Below are positions 20,746 through 33,000 of a DNA stretch of 64,000 bases, piece after piece; positions within the stretch are counted from its first letter, which is position 1, and each line of letters begins with the position of its first letter. Both the position numbers and the translations under genes were made by a program. Source of the stretch: Syngnathus acus (lineage: Eukaryota > Chordata > Actinopteri > Syngnathiformes > Syngnathidae); contig NC_051092.1 of the NCBI RefSeq assembly GCF_901709675.1, forward strand, positions 1,120,491-1,184,490, written 5' to 3'. A model generated the notes under the pieces. That model had not been told where the DNA came from, made no database searches, and saw only the letters and a program-made list of their open reading frames with translations.

Positions 20746-22243
20746 TAATTGCGTTTTGAGTTCCTTTAACTTAGCAGAACACAACATACCATGCATGACA
20801 TCCTGTCTGAACTTAACGACTTAATAAGAACATGACGGAAGTATTTAAAAGCGTTAACTCGAGATAGTAAAAGTTGTCTGACGATCACGTGCTGAAAACT
20901 CCGCCTATTGATCCCAGACCATCCTTCATGTTCCTCCTCCCCGTCGTCCGCCGCCTGCCTGCCTCCCTCCCTTTGTCTTGCTCCTCACTGTGTTCACTTT
21001 TCCCCTCCAAAAAACGCGTGGACACCCACAGGGCGCGGGAAAGGCTTTGAGGGCAGACCCCACGACCACTACAACAAACCCTGGCCACATTTTTTTTTTT
21101 TTTAATCTTTTCCTCCACAGGATATTTGGGTGTGGGTGTGTATTCCTCCGCTTGAGCCGCTGACAAACCAAATGTTCCCCTTCTTTTGGACTTCTCACAT
21201 GGAGTTTTTTTTTTGTCGAAAGTGCCGCGTGACATCTCAAATCGAGGTAAAAAAAATTGATTAATTTATCTGAAGATGATAATCGGAGGATAGAAAACAA
21301 ACTAAAAATCAGTCGTAGTTGCAAGTTCAGTCGCGTTTGAATCCACCAAATGCATGTCATCGTCAGTTTGTTGAACCCACATTTTTTACTCGTGACATTC
21401 GCTCAAGTAAATTATTTGATTTCAAGTCGTCTTTCAAGTCACCCGGTCAAGGGAGGAGAAAAAAAACCAGTCTACCAAAGAAACCGCATGGTTGTATCCA
21501 CGCTGACTTTTATTTAATAGCTCTCTCAATTTTCTTAGGAAGTTTAACTGGTTTCCTGTGTACTAACTGTGGAAGTGGTGTCACGTGACACGGCGCATAG
21601 CTTCGTGCCTTTCTCAAAATATTAAAACTCTTGACACACGAGTTGTAACGTTTGTCATCACAAGACCGGTTTTTGGGTTGATTGGTTGAGAACACGCGCA
21701 CTAATCCAGATAAGACTGTCGAAATAGTTTGCCCAAATATGCCTGCTGATATTTACTTTCATATAAAACGACTTGAACTGTGTGTGGCTGACGTTTAACA
21801 TCTTGCACTAGAGTGCACCTTTGTGGTTGTTAGCTTAGAAAGGCGCGATACCAAAATCGTAACTTTGATGTATTTAAAAAAAAAAATACATTTTATATTC
21901 TATTCTTTTATATTATTTTTAAGTGCTTAAATTAGCAAGAGGAAGACGAGCAATAAATCGTCTGTGTTCAAGTCATCAGAACTAATTAGAGTTTCAGTGA
22001 AAAGGTCAGCCAAGCCATTGGTATGTAATGGTGACTTATTGTTTTTCAACTCTGTTGTGTAACTCAGGCGCTGCTCTCAGGTTGAGATACTAATTGTACG
22101 CTAAGCAGTGTAATGCATTAGAAACCTCAAGGTCGCTAATATTTGTGGAACCCTTTTCACTTGAAACACATCTAAACCAGTCATTTTTTGGAGCGTCATT
22201 GCCTAAACATAATGCTGCAATAAACTGTTGACAACTTTCTTAG

Positions 22244-22315
22244 GTTTGGAGCCAGCATGACGAGAAGATGAGCAACCAGTGGAAGCAGAGCGTGGTTGAG
22301 ATGTTTTGAGGCAAG
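22244..22315 (+). promoter_or_regulatory. 5' leader of the C15orf39-like gene with two upstream ORFs
   Basis: After the acceptor at 22243 the leader holds two overlapping upstream ORFs: 22257-22271 (MTRR) and 22268-22309 (MSNQWKQSVVEMF). The second is in the same frame as the main ORF; its TGA is followed by only GGC AAG before the main ATG at 22316. This suggests translational control by reinitiation, or stop read-through. Confidence 0.55.
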
Positions 22316-25300
22316 ATGCCTTTATTTGACGAATCCGTGGCATTTGCTGGACTGTCCAAGTCATCAGACATGTCTGGGTTCATTGTAAAGCCCGTGTTCC
22401 CGTACGGCGGGGCCCATTTTTCCTACCACCCCCGAGGAAAGGATGCGGCAGAGTTTACGACACCTTGGACTAACTCAAGCGCGGCGAGTCCGACACATCA
22501 AGCATCTGGGGCCAAAACGGGGGGTGACAATTCATCTCTACCTGACAGTCCTGTTTATCTCGCCATCCCAAAAGCTCTGTATTTACATAACCCGTGTTGC
22601 CACGATCTGGCTTGCGTCATGAGACACCGCTACAACATGGAGCACGGCCAGACGGCGGCGCTCAATGCTGATTTGGAGCACAACCGGAGTCGAGGAGAGC
22701 CTTACCACAGCCCGAGATCGGGCATCCATCAAAAGGCGCAAGACAACCCGCGAGATTTACAGTCGGATTCCTGCGAAGAACAAATCAAGAGGATGACTGC
22801 GGAAAGTTTGACCGGAGGAAGGTCGAGTCGAACGGAGCCCAACTACAGCGGCTACCCCTGCATGCCCCCTCTCGCCATGCTGGCTTCTTTGAGTGAGCAA
22901 AGGCGACATTTACAGCCTCCCCCCAGAGGCTTTGCAGCCTTTCCCCCCACCCATGCAACATATGAGCATATGACCTCAGAGCTTTATCAAGAATGTTCTC
23001 CCATGTCCAAATATGGTCATCCAACAAAGCAGCCAATGTTTTACTACCCGCAGGCCAATGTGGAGGTCAAACACAGAACACATAGTCGGGATATTGGTGG
23101 CGAGCAAAGAGAAGACGTTCCCGTTATTCGAACGAGCGCTATCCCGAGCCCTCGGGAGTATTATACATTCCCTCCAACGCTTCAAGGCGACATTCCTTTG
23201 TTTTTTCACGGCACTGAAACGCAACCAAATCACTCCTTTGTGCACGGCTTGGGCTATCGATGTTACGCGCATCCTGGTTTTCAAATTAGAAACGTCGAGC
23301 AGCAGCACGTGCCAACTGGGCTGCCTTCGCATCGACTTATCCTTCCTGGATCAGACCAACGTCCGTCCGCCGCCGCCGCAGTTGGCCTTCAGAAGAGCGA
23401 GCAGCACGTGGGACCGTCGGAGCCTTCCCATGTTTTGCTGCGGATGGAGCCCTTCAGTCCGACCAGACCTGTTTTACCCCCCCACTTTGAAATCAACAGC
23501 CTGTATCCTTCCATCACCAGTCGACTGGATCGCCAGATGGAGCGACCGGTCATTTCACCTTCCGGCATGACCCAAGACAGACCGCTGGACTTTTCTTCTT
23601 ATGTAAGTCAGATTAAACCGGAACACCGTAAAGACTTCCCAGTTTCCCCGAGGACGCGGCTTCCCCAATCTCCCAAACAAACGTCAGATTGCAGGTCCAA
23701 GCTTGAAAGGCTCATCACCACGGATAAAGTGAACGGAATTGCGTGCGGCTATGCCGACTCTGTTCTCAAAGAGGGCCTGAAAAGACGTTTCCCTTCCCTT
23801 TTAAAAATAAAACTAGAGGAACCGGATTCGTACGAAATTGATTTGACTACAAAGCGACGAAAGTCGGACACCAAACGAAAGCGAGAGGACTACTGCCCTC
23901 AAATGCCGGTTATCGGAAGCGTGTTCAGCCTAGCACAAGAATATCTAAATGCTCCTGAAGCGTTCCGTTCACAAGTCGAGCCTCAAAGAGGGGCGCAGTT
24001 GACCGACCACTGTCAAATCATACCCACAACAGCCCTTAAAGGAATCAAACCCGATCCAAACGGAGCACCCCATTGTATGTGTCCAGAGAAGTGTGAAGTC
24101 CAAATGATGGAACCCACAAAAATCAAAGTTGCAAAGATAAACCAATCCGACCCGTGTGAAAAATCTCCAAGTCCGGCTGCTTCCAGCGCGATACGGGATC
24201 AAATCAAACCGCAACCTGAAGATGCTACTTTGTCGGACACCAAGTCCATGCTGGCCACTCAAATATGTGAACCTGAGAAACTTGAACGTCAACTTTTATC
24301 AGCGGAGGTCAGCGATGCTTCACAGAGCCCCAAAGTGCCCAGGTCTCTGGAGAACGACAAGACACCACAGGAGCAGGTAGCCGAAACTGAGCTGAAACCG
24401 CTAAAAGCAGCTAATTTTAATATCACCTCCATTCCACTGGAGCACCTCAAGCTTTGCCCCAGCTACGATATCCGTCTCCACCGTCCAGCTGCACAACAGG
24501 AACCGCCTGCGCAAATTCAGGCTGAAACATCACCCGTACGACAGGCGGCGGTTCGGAAGCGTTTCGTAGAGCTTCACCGCACCCTCTGCAAACGAGTATC
24601 CAAACGTGTATCTGCCACCTCGGAGCAGCAGCTCACAACCTGGCGCTCTCAGTTGGAACTGGCAGAACCCTCATCCAACAAAGTCCAGAATGTCTCCTCC
24701 TTGCTGGGGATTCAAGCCAGGGACAAGTGGCTCAACGAGGAGATCAACTCTGCCCTCGATGAGGTTCTGGACAGGTTCAGGGAATACATCATCCACGAGC
24801 GCTGTCCTTTTCCGCACGTCATGAGAACGGGGGCGGTGTTCCTCCCTATGCTGGTGGTGAAAGAAATCCTTTTTCCCGAGGTGCCCGTCACCTTCATCGA
24901 CCAAGTCCTGCAAGAGCACAAAGTGCAACTGCGACCGACCACGCTCTCCGAGGAGAAGATCCTCACCCAGCTCCACAAACCCTGCTCGTCACGCCTCAGG
25001 AGGCTGATGTCGCTCAAACATCTGCCCGACGTCTACGCCGACGTGCTCAACCTACTCTACTACTCCAACGTCTGCAAGCACCTGGGTGAGTAACATTTTG
25101 AGACACTTCCAGATGTCAAATTGTGTTTTCTTTCTTGAACGTCAAAGTCTACGATCCTGTTTTTTAAGCCTCCGGATCGCCACGGCTGTTGCTCCATTTT
25201 AGAACATACGTTTGGACTTTGTTCATTGTTTGTTTAAACCCGCATAAATCTATCCAGTGTGACAAAATGAAACATGTTAAAAATAGGTTGTGCTGCGACA

Positions 25301-27151
25301 ATGGTTAGAAAATTTGGCAGTGCGCAACCACATGGAAGGCAACTTTTTGTACCACCGTTTGCAGACTTGCAGAAAAAGCCTTCTTTGTCACTAATGACTT
25401 TCATTTGGTTCCACTTATTTCAACGAACGGTCGCGTGTTGTCCAAGAACTGGCAAGTTTCTAGGCCACTAGCAGAAGCCATATTCCAAATAAAATGCATT
25501 ATTTTTTTTTACAGACTCAACGTCGTCTGATGTCCAAAAGACTAGCCAGGTATATGTGCCTAATTTTTATGTTGTCAGTTAGGGAAGCTCATTTGGGAGT
25601 GAGTGAGTGAGTGAGTGAGTGAGTGAGTGAGTGAGTGAGTGAGTGAGTGAGTGAGTGGAAGTTGCATGATTTGCACTGCACTTTTTCAAGGTGGGCAAAG
25701 AGCAACAGAGAGAGGGATGAGCTTTGCACAACGTCTTGGTGAGTGAGTGAGTGAGTGAGTGAGTGAGTGAGTGAGTGAGTGAGTGAGTGAGTGAGTGAGT
25801 GAGTGCTGGCTCAACAAATTGTGGCTGAAGTGGAGAAATGAAAATCCAACTTTGTCATCTCACTAATATGTCATGGACAAGCCGAATCCAAATGTTTTAA
25901 CTGTTCACATGATTTGACCTCATGCTTCACTGCACGGAATCGCCCTTTTCTGTTTTACTTCACTGAGCGGGCTTGAGCAAGCAATCAATCGTTTGCTTTT
26001 TTATTTTATTTTTGGAAATCAAAGGTGTGGACTTTTAAACTATTCATTTGTCCATTCTCTATAGCGCTTGTCTTGGAACTTATCCTGGCTAATCATGGGT
26101 GAGAGGTGGTCTGGTTGTGAGCCATTGTGACTTTTTAAATATCACTAAAATGTGGCATTCCCCCTAAAGTATCAATGTGGCAATTTAATTGTGTGACCTT
26201 CTTTTAGTTATGATACCGTACATTGTATTTCACTCTTTAATCACTTTGGCTTGTGGAGGAATGACTAACACACTAACTTCACGCCCTGAGTAAATCTATT
26301 GTTGAAGCATTTCCTGCTCGCTCTGACCTTTTGTATGTTGCTGCGTTCCAGGAGTAGACGTGAAGACTTGGGAAGGCTCGAACATCAGTGGCAGCTGTTC
26401 AACAGCAGAGGACACCAAAGCCAAATCCCACAAGAGGAGCGCGACCAAGACCAAAAGCAGGGTGAAGAGCAGCTCCAGGCGCCTGTTTCTGGACGACAGC
26501 TTGTCGGATGAAGACAATCATTCCAAAAAGCACATTGAGAAAGAATCAGGCAATAAAACCAGCAGCGAAGACGCTTCACCATCAGATGATTCCTGGACTC
26601 ACCCTTTAACTTGCGAGGACTTTCCCGGCAGCGGTGTTGAACCGGAGGAGTCTTCCGGTTCCCCAGACGCGTCCCGTGACAGTTCGGGAATGATCGTCAA
26701 GCTGAAGCGGGAGGAGGCAGAGCGCAGATGCGTGACCTTCAAGTGGCAGCGCACGGGACGCCGGGGCCGAAACCTACGTCCCCTCAGCGGCTCCCGAAAG
26801 CCAAAGACGAGATCGCTTCTGAAAATCAAATACTGTCCTTACCTGTCGACCTGCCACAGCGCAGAACGCAGGCGACGCTGGGTCCTGCGCTCGGCCGTGC
26901 GCCGCGCCCGCGGGGCCATGAAACTCACCTACCCGGACCTGGAGGGCAAGAAGATCCGACACCTTTACGAGGAGGACGACAAGTCCGAGGTGTGGTACTG
27001 TGGGGAGGTGCTCGGGGTCCACGAGGCTCACAGCGACCCCCTGAAGACCATCTTTGAGGTGCGCTACGACAGCGAGCCCGAGTGGAAGTACTATCTGGAG
27101 CTGCTCATTGACTACCAGAAGGGATGGCTCATCATTGAAGAGGATAATTGA
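22316..27151 (+). CDS. C15orf39-homologous protein with C-terminal Spindlin/Tudor-like segment
   Basis: Uncharacterised vertebrate protein. Two coding exons, 22316-25085 and 26352-27151, joined in phase 1, give 1189 residues. Most is disordered, rich in Pro and Ser, with a basic stretch KRRKSDTKRKRE (likely nuclear localisation), a PLDFSS motif resembling CtBP-binding sites, and possible sumoylation sites (IKLEEP). Residues about 835-920 form the conserved block I recognise from human C15orf39 (RCPFPHVMRTGAVF, then VLQEHKVQLRPTTLSEE). The last 75 residues (GKKIRHLYEEDDKSEVWYCG ... FEVRYDSEPE ... YYLELL) look like a Spin/Ssty Tudor-like repeat. The function is unknown; a chromatin role is inference. 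Homology is recalled, not searched. Confidence 0.8.
25597..25657 (+). repeat. (GAGT)n array 1 in the C15orf39-like intron
   Basis: About 15 units of GAGT. A second array of the same motif lies 80 bases downstream. Confidence 0.9.
25738..25805 (+). repeat. (GAGT)n array 2 in the C15orf39-like intron
   Basis: About 16 units of GAGT, same register and strand as array 1. Confidence 0.9.
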
Positions 27152-28073
27152 TAGCAATAGAGGACACGCCCACTTTGACTGCAGCAATCATGTACACACA
27201 CACCTGTCAAATTTGAGTCAATTTGTTCAAAAATGACTACTATTGGTTAGTCCCCTTGTGCATTTACACTGGTCAGTACTTCTTTTACTGTTTTTAATAT
27301 GATGCAAGTAAAAAAAAAATTGGTACAAATTCCCAATCTGGTCTTGTTTTTTTCTCAAACGTATCAGGTCTTCATAATCATGTGATATTTTAATATATTT
27401 TGTCGTATTTATTAAATGTTAGCAACAGGTGGATTTTTCTCAATCAGTGATATACGTCATGGTAAAATACGTATTGCACAAGCTTTTACAGGTCAAACAA
27501 AATAAATATATGCCAGAAAGACTTTTTAAAATCAGCATCAGAATAAGCTTAGGAACACAAAGCCACATTTGACTAAATCTGCTGTTGACCAGTGACCAAT
27601 TTTAAAGAGAATGTTTTCAAGAATCTTTCCACAATGCAGTGCAGCTTTGGAGCTTCTAAGGGTGACTGTTCTGCTAGGTCAGGCCTTGTTTGGTTTACTC
27701 ACCTCAGCGCATGGCTAGCGAGCGGCGCCAGGTACACAATCTAAACACAATTCATCCGAATAATTCTCAAGTTTTAAGTGTGATTTTTTTTGTACTTTGC
27801 AGTGCCTTGACTAGCCACAAACTGAACAGGGAAAAGGTTTCTCTATTGAATGCGCTTTAGACTGTGACCACAAACTGTTACGTTTTTTGTATTGATCTGA
27901 TTAGATTGTGTGGACCTAATGAAGTGTCTAGTGAGTGATTGTTGGAAAATAATGTCATCAGAAATACAAACTGTTGCAATAATGTACAGATTGTTAGAAC
28001 CTAATGAAGTGTCTGGTTGAGTGAGTGTTGGCACAGAATGTCATTATCAAAAATACAAACTGCTCCAATGTAC

Positions 28074-28253
28074 AGTTACTGACCACATTTGGAATGGTTT
28101 CTGACCAATTTTATTCGTGGTTGCCAGTCTACTTGTACTCAAATTGCTTGTTATTTCTACTAAAGTTACTGACCACATTTGGAATGGTTTCTGACCAATT
28201 TTATTCGTGGTTGCCAGTCTACTTGTACTCAAATTGCTTGTTATTTCTACTAA
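28074..28253 (+). repeat. Exact 90-bp tandem duplication
   Basis: Units 28074-28163 and 28164-28253 read identically, implying a very recent duplication. The upstream 27912-28073 is itself an older, diverged repeat with CCTAATGAAGTGTCT at 27915 and again near 28000. Confidence 0.9.
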
Positions 28254-28359
28254 GGTGGGTTGAAATCCCCCTGGCCGAACTGTTTTCCAAGAAATGTTTG
28301 CATTTTATAGATGTATTTCTTACTGTGTATTAGATAGCAGCTTAGAAAGTTTGTCTTTT

Positions 28360-28365
28360 AATAAA
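28360..28365 (+). terminator. Polyadenylation signal of the C15orf39-like gene
   Basis: AATAAA followed by a GT-rich stretch; best candidate on this strand before the facing arih1 3' end. Confidence 0.6.
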
Positions 28366-28470
28366 GGTTTGTACTTTATTCGGACTTGTTTGCTCAGTCT
28401 TTGACTGGAGGATACTTTTGAACAATTTGCGGTGCAGAGAAGGCAAACTTTTAAGAAAAAAACGATCTGT

Positions 28471-28483
28471 CGCCACCTGGTGG
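28471..28483 (-). promoter_or_regulatory. Consensus CTCF-type motif between convergent gene ends
   Basis: Minus-strand CCACCAGGTGGCG matches the 13-base CTCF core exactly. It lies in the roughly 225-base gap between the two predicted polyadenylation signals. Confidence 0.5.
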
Positions 28484-28621
28484 TGTTACGAAGACATTAC
28501 ATGAGAACGACTACGGCGGACCTAATTGCTTTAACTCACGCTACCAAGTGCTAAATAAGGGCAGGGCATTTAATTGAATAATCTAATGACTCTCACAAAC
28601 TTCTGAGTCAGATTTTCTCGT

Positions 28622-30001
28622 GACATTTATTCAAATAAACAATACAGTTTATAATTTTCTAGGATAAAATAAGTCTGAACACAAGAAGCATTTTGAGACG
28701 CAACTGTCCCCCCCCATAGTAATAGAAATGGGCTGCATTTTTTGTCTTATTTTTTGGGGGTGGGAGGGAGGAGGGGTGGTTGACACTATGTCAATCCCGT
28801 GACTTTTGATCAGTGCCTGAACACGCCCGACCTCTGCGGAGAAGGCCGCAGTGTTCAACACAAACACCAAGGGAGTATTTACAAGTGGAGCCGTCCACAA
28901 CCTGCAGCACTGGGGCACCGACATTTCGTTAAGGTCAAATCGTCAAAAATAATAATAAAAAAAGAACTAACCCAGATGAAGAGCAACCTTGTCCTACCAC
29001 CGAGACATCTATACATTTAAAATGATGTTCAACCTCCCCCCTTTGCGAGGAGTCACATCACTCCACTACGAGTATTCCTAGCAAGAATAAGAGAAAAGCC
29101 CTCCAAACAGTTTGGACGCCAACTTAGCAGCACTGCCACGACATTCCGTGCCAAAGGTGCAAGTGGCGCTCGGAGATGGGCGATCTCAAGCCGTGTTGGG
29201 GGACAGAATCAAAACAAAAGAGTGAATGTCACTCAGTCTTGCAAACAATCAGCTCTAAAAAGAAACTTGAAGTGTGTCGGGCAGCAGGTTAGAAGCAGAC
29301 GCGTGTTGGACACCTTTTAAAACCTTGGCCGGCTTGTGGTGTCCTTTCAGAGCTCCTGGTGAGGTCACCTGTGCGCTGCTCCTTATTGCCAAACATCTTT
29401 TACGATGTTTGTAAAGAATAAATAGGTCAAAATGATGCAAACACGTGCCACACTTGCCCTTTAACTTCCATGCATATGGACTATTTACAAACTGAAAAAA
29501 AAAGACACTACTTTCCCCCCCCCCCCCCATTTTTTTTCCTTTTTTTTTTATGAAATGTCTTTGCCCCTTTACAATCAGCCCAGCACACAAAAAGAACCTG
29601 GCGCCACATACTGCAGACGTGGCCAGGACGATTAAAGCTGTGTTTAAAACATGTTCACACTAACGGGAAAAAAAAAAACAAGAAAAGAAATGGGATAAGA
29701 TTCACAAGCAAAAAGAGGGAAAAGCTGAGGGGAGGTGTTACAATACAAACCAAGAGGATGTACGCTTTTGTTTTAAGATGGACTTTCTGCTGCTAACAAT
29801 ACTGTAGTACACTTTCTTTTTTTGATGACTCTACCTTTTTATTTAAATATAATTTACTTCGATATTGTTAAAGAAAATGATGCAAAAGTGGTAAGGTTTG
29901 CCAAAGGAGAGGCAGCAGAAGGCCCATATTGCCCCGATCAATTGCATCAGCGCTCTTATTTTGTCAAGATACTCCCGAGTCCATAGCATTGGGACGTGTC
30001 C
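28622..30001 (-). other. 3' untranslated region of arih1
   Basis: Minus-strand AATAAA at 28626-28631 marks the probable end of a 1.4-kb 3' UTR. Long C and T runs occur near 29513-29550. No other gene is visible. Confidence 0.65.
28626..28631 (-). terminator. Polyadenylation signal of arih1
   Basis: AATAAA on the minus strand, 1.37 kb beyond the stop codon. Confidence 0.6.
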
Positions 30002-33000
30002 TCAATCCTCAATGTACTCCCACAAGTCCTTCTCGTAGCCTTCGTGCACGTGCTGCAGCAGAACCCGTCGCCGGCTCTCGCAGTATCTGCACGCGCGCAT
30101 ACGACACAAACGTCCCGTCACACACCCGTCAAAGCTGACTGTTGGACTTTGTCCCGCTTTCGCTTCTCTACTAACCTGTACTTGTCTTGTACTTTCTGCT
30201 TGATGTCTTGCAAGGAATCCTGGGAGATGTCTCGTTCTAGGTAGCCAGACAGCACTTCAGTGGCGTTTTCCAAGTCGGCTTGGTTGTTCTGGAAAGGCGG
30301 CAAAATGCGTTACGCTTACGTTTCAGACAGAATCCACAATCTTATCCTTTTCAAATACCAAGCAAGTGCCAAAAACATTTTAGGGAGGGGAGTTGACTTG
30401 TTTCTAGGTTCAGGGGGTTTATAGACATCAAAGTATGAAAGCATAGCGTAGCTGGCTGCTTAGCCAGTTTTGTCGTGGAGCATAAAGTGACACGACTCAC
30501 CTTCGTCTCTCCCGGCCATCAAATTTTCAAGCAATTAAAGTCATGACTTCAAGCAAGTGGTAAGTCATAAAATTTTGCTCAGGCACAACATAATCTCTAA
30601 GAATGAAATGAGAGGCGAGGGGATTGTGTACTTTGTTCCTTGTCACTTTAGGGAAGTTGACATGTATTGTCTTACAAGGAAGCTGCCACAACAAATATGG
30701 CACACCTGCTTATTACCAGAAAAGTACTCAAAGTGGCGTCTATGTTTTGATGTTTCGTTGAACGAATAATCACGTTTTTGATGGTATGATTTCAAGATTT
30801 CACCCTTTTGGTGTCTATGGTTTTATTGTCTTCTCCATTAAACATAAAGGCTACATCCGGTTAATATTTAACTAGCTATCGGTGAGCCAAACTCTTAAGA
30901 TAACCGAGCTAGCTCAACTTCACAATTGACAAAAGCTAGCTTATGTGCACCTTGACGTCAACTGCTTTCAGCTGTCGATCAACGCCAAACCTGAAAGGAG
31001 GAATGTGCTTGGTTGGACTGAGCTTAACATGCGCGGCAAGGTCATTTCGATGAATGCTCATTTCTTAATTTTCATACGATAGCGATATATTGCCCAGCCC
31101 AAATTTGCAGCATACAACTTTGGTCTGGTCTTTCTCTCGTCCATGCTTTGGTTGCATTTTTCCATTTCCAAAATGCGAGTACAATTAAAGGCCTTCACGG
31201 AGACCAAGACTGCCTTCATCATCATGCATCTTACCTCAAAAATAATGGACTGGTTGTTCTTCTTGAGGTAGAAGGCAAATACGTAAGTGAACATGAGCGT
31301 GGAGCGGCACTGGCACAGCACGTCCACGGCCTTCTTCAGGAACTGCACCTCGATCCAGGACATATTGTGCTGCTGCATCTCCTCCATTTTCTGCTTGACC
31401 TGAGCGTACAGCTTGTGCTCAAAGCGCAGGCTCTGCATGTGGTTCATGTAGCGGTTGCAGTAGAACAGGTACCTCTGCAAGGCCGCCCTGGAGCGCTGCC
31501 AACGACATGATGTTTTAACGCCCATTCAAACGGAAAGCCGCATCACCATTTCCAGACTTACCTCTTGAGCGTCTCTGGCGGCCTTGGCATCGTCTTCATT
31601 GTAGCGATTGCAATTGTACCTAAAATAAAAAAAACAGGTTAGGATTTATGAAATACTATTTTATTTTGTTGGCCTTGAAAAGTTTTATCAACACTGAGCA
31701 GTTTTTTTTTTTTTTTACCAAGCAGAACCATGAGGTTCCCATGGTCCCAGGCAGACCCAGCAAAACTCAGCTTTGCAGTTCTGGTTCCGACAAACCATGT
31801 GATTGCACCCTCCATCTTTCTCGATGGTCACATGGCACTTTGGACACTCCTACAAGAGACAGGAGAGTTTGATCATAAAAATGAAAACGTATTAAATGAA
31901 TAGGACGCACGTTGTGTAAAAGACACATTTCTAAACAAGGTGTGCGCAGCTCAGCACGTGCATGTGGTTCGCAATGTCGTTAAGTTGGTTGGGCACAGGT
32001 TCCCTCTGCTGATTATGGAGACACAAATAGGAATACAACCACCTTATCTCCAACCTGACCCATTTTACTGACCGCCCTCTCGGTTGATCTGCGCTTAGCC
32101 TATGAGATTCCAACCTCACTGCAGCTAGGACATAGACAACAAAATGATTTGCTAAAACAAGGATTTTATTATTGTTAAATCCAAAGGTGGCTAGGAAGAA
32201 GAAAAAAAAAATCAGTCAAGCCAGTGAATACAACAACATCGATTTGACTTGTTTACCTTTGTATTTGCAGCAATCCAGTTTGAAGTTTCACTGTCATCGT
32301 CACATTTCTTAATCCACTTTCTCAGCCACTGCAAAAGTAAATTGGTGTCGGAATAAACACATCACTCTTGACTAAGTCAAAAAAAAAACTATCTGTATTA
32401 ATACTCGGCCCTACCTTGCACTTGACAGGATCATGCCAGTTCTCCCCACAGTTGAAGCTGCAGCAAGACGCAAATATTTTCCCCACATCCAAAACATCTT
32501 TTGCTTGACATTTGTTTTTCCTCCTACCAGAATTGACGGCCACACTTGCACCTCACTGGTTTGGCATCTGGGTACTGGACTTTAACGACGTGATGGCAGT
32601 CTGGAGCGGGGCACCACTTTAACAGTCGATTGCACTGAAGACGACACGCAGCGATACAAACGGCTCATGTCACAAGAGTGCCAGCAGCTCAATGTAATTC
32701 ATGCCGTTAACCACAAATGTGCGGTGGACCCTACTAAAGATGGACTCAGTTATGTGACACTGGTGGACAACTGTCACCATCATCGAAGCTTTATTAACTC
32801 CTTTCGTAAGTGGCAGTAAGTTACAAAAAAAAAAAATCCACATTTTGTTTTTGCCATTGTGCGTCACAAAATACATCAACAACAAAAAGTTGCCATTCGT
32901 TTTTTAGATGATGCTCATTCAGCTCAAATCTCATGACAGACATTTTGTTTACCACCTTTGTTGCCTGGCCGATAATCGGTCTCTCTCTTTCTATCGCTTC

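Larger units (their letters stand above)
17466..22243. other. Intergenic region between ppcdc and the C15orf39-like gene
   Basis: No protein gene is recognisable. It holds a full-length SINE (18181-18536), a long GT microsatellite (18853-18898), a Tc1-type transposase fossil (about 19130-19480), a SINE fragment (20605-20745) and a C/T-rich tract at 20900-21010 that could mark the C15orf39-like promoter. An acceptor (CTTTCTTAG) at 22243 indicates that a non-coding first exon of that gene lies somewhere upstream. Confidence 0.6.
27152..28385 (+). other. 3' untranslated region of the C15orf39-like gene
   Basis: It extends to the AATAAA at 28360-28365. It contains a diverged repeat of about 87 bases (27912-28073) followed by an exact 90-base tandem duplication. 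Confidence 0.6.

Noticed and set aside
25515-25549. Possible small middle exon of the C15orf39-like gene, with an acceptor after a T-run and a GT donor
   Set aside because: It fits the upstream phase but shifts the next exon into a frame that stops at once (GAG TAG); direct joining of 25085 to 26352 keeps a long open frame.
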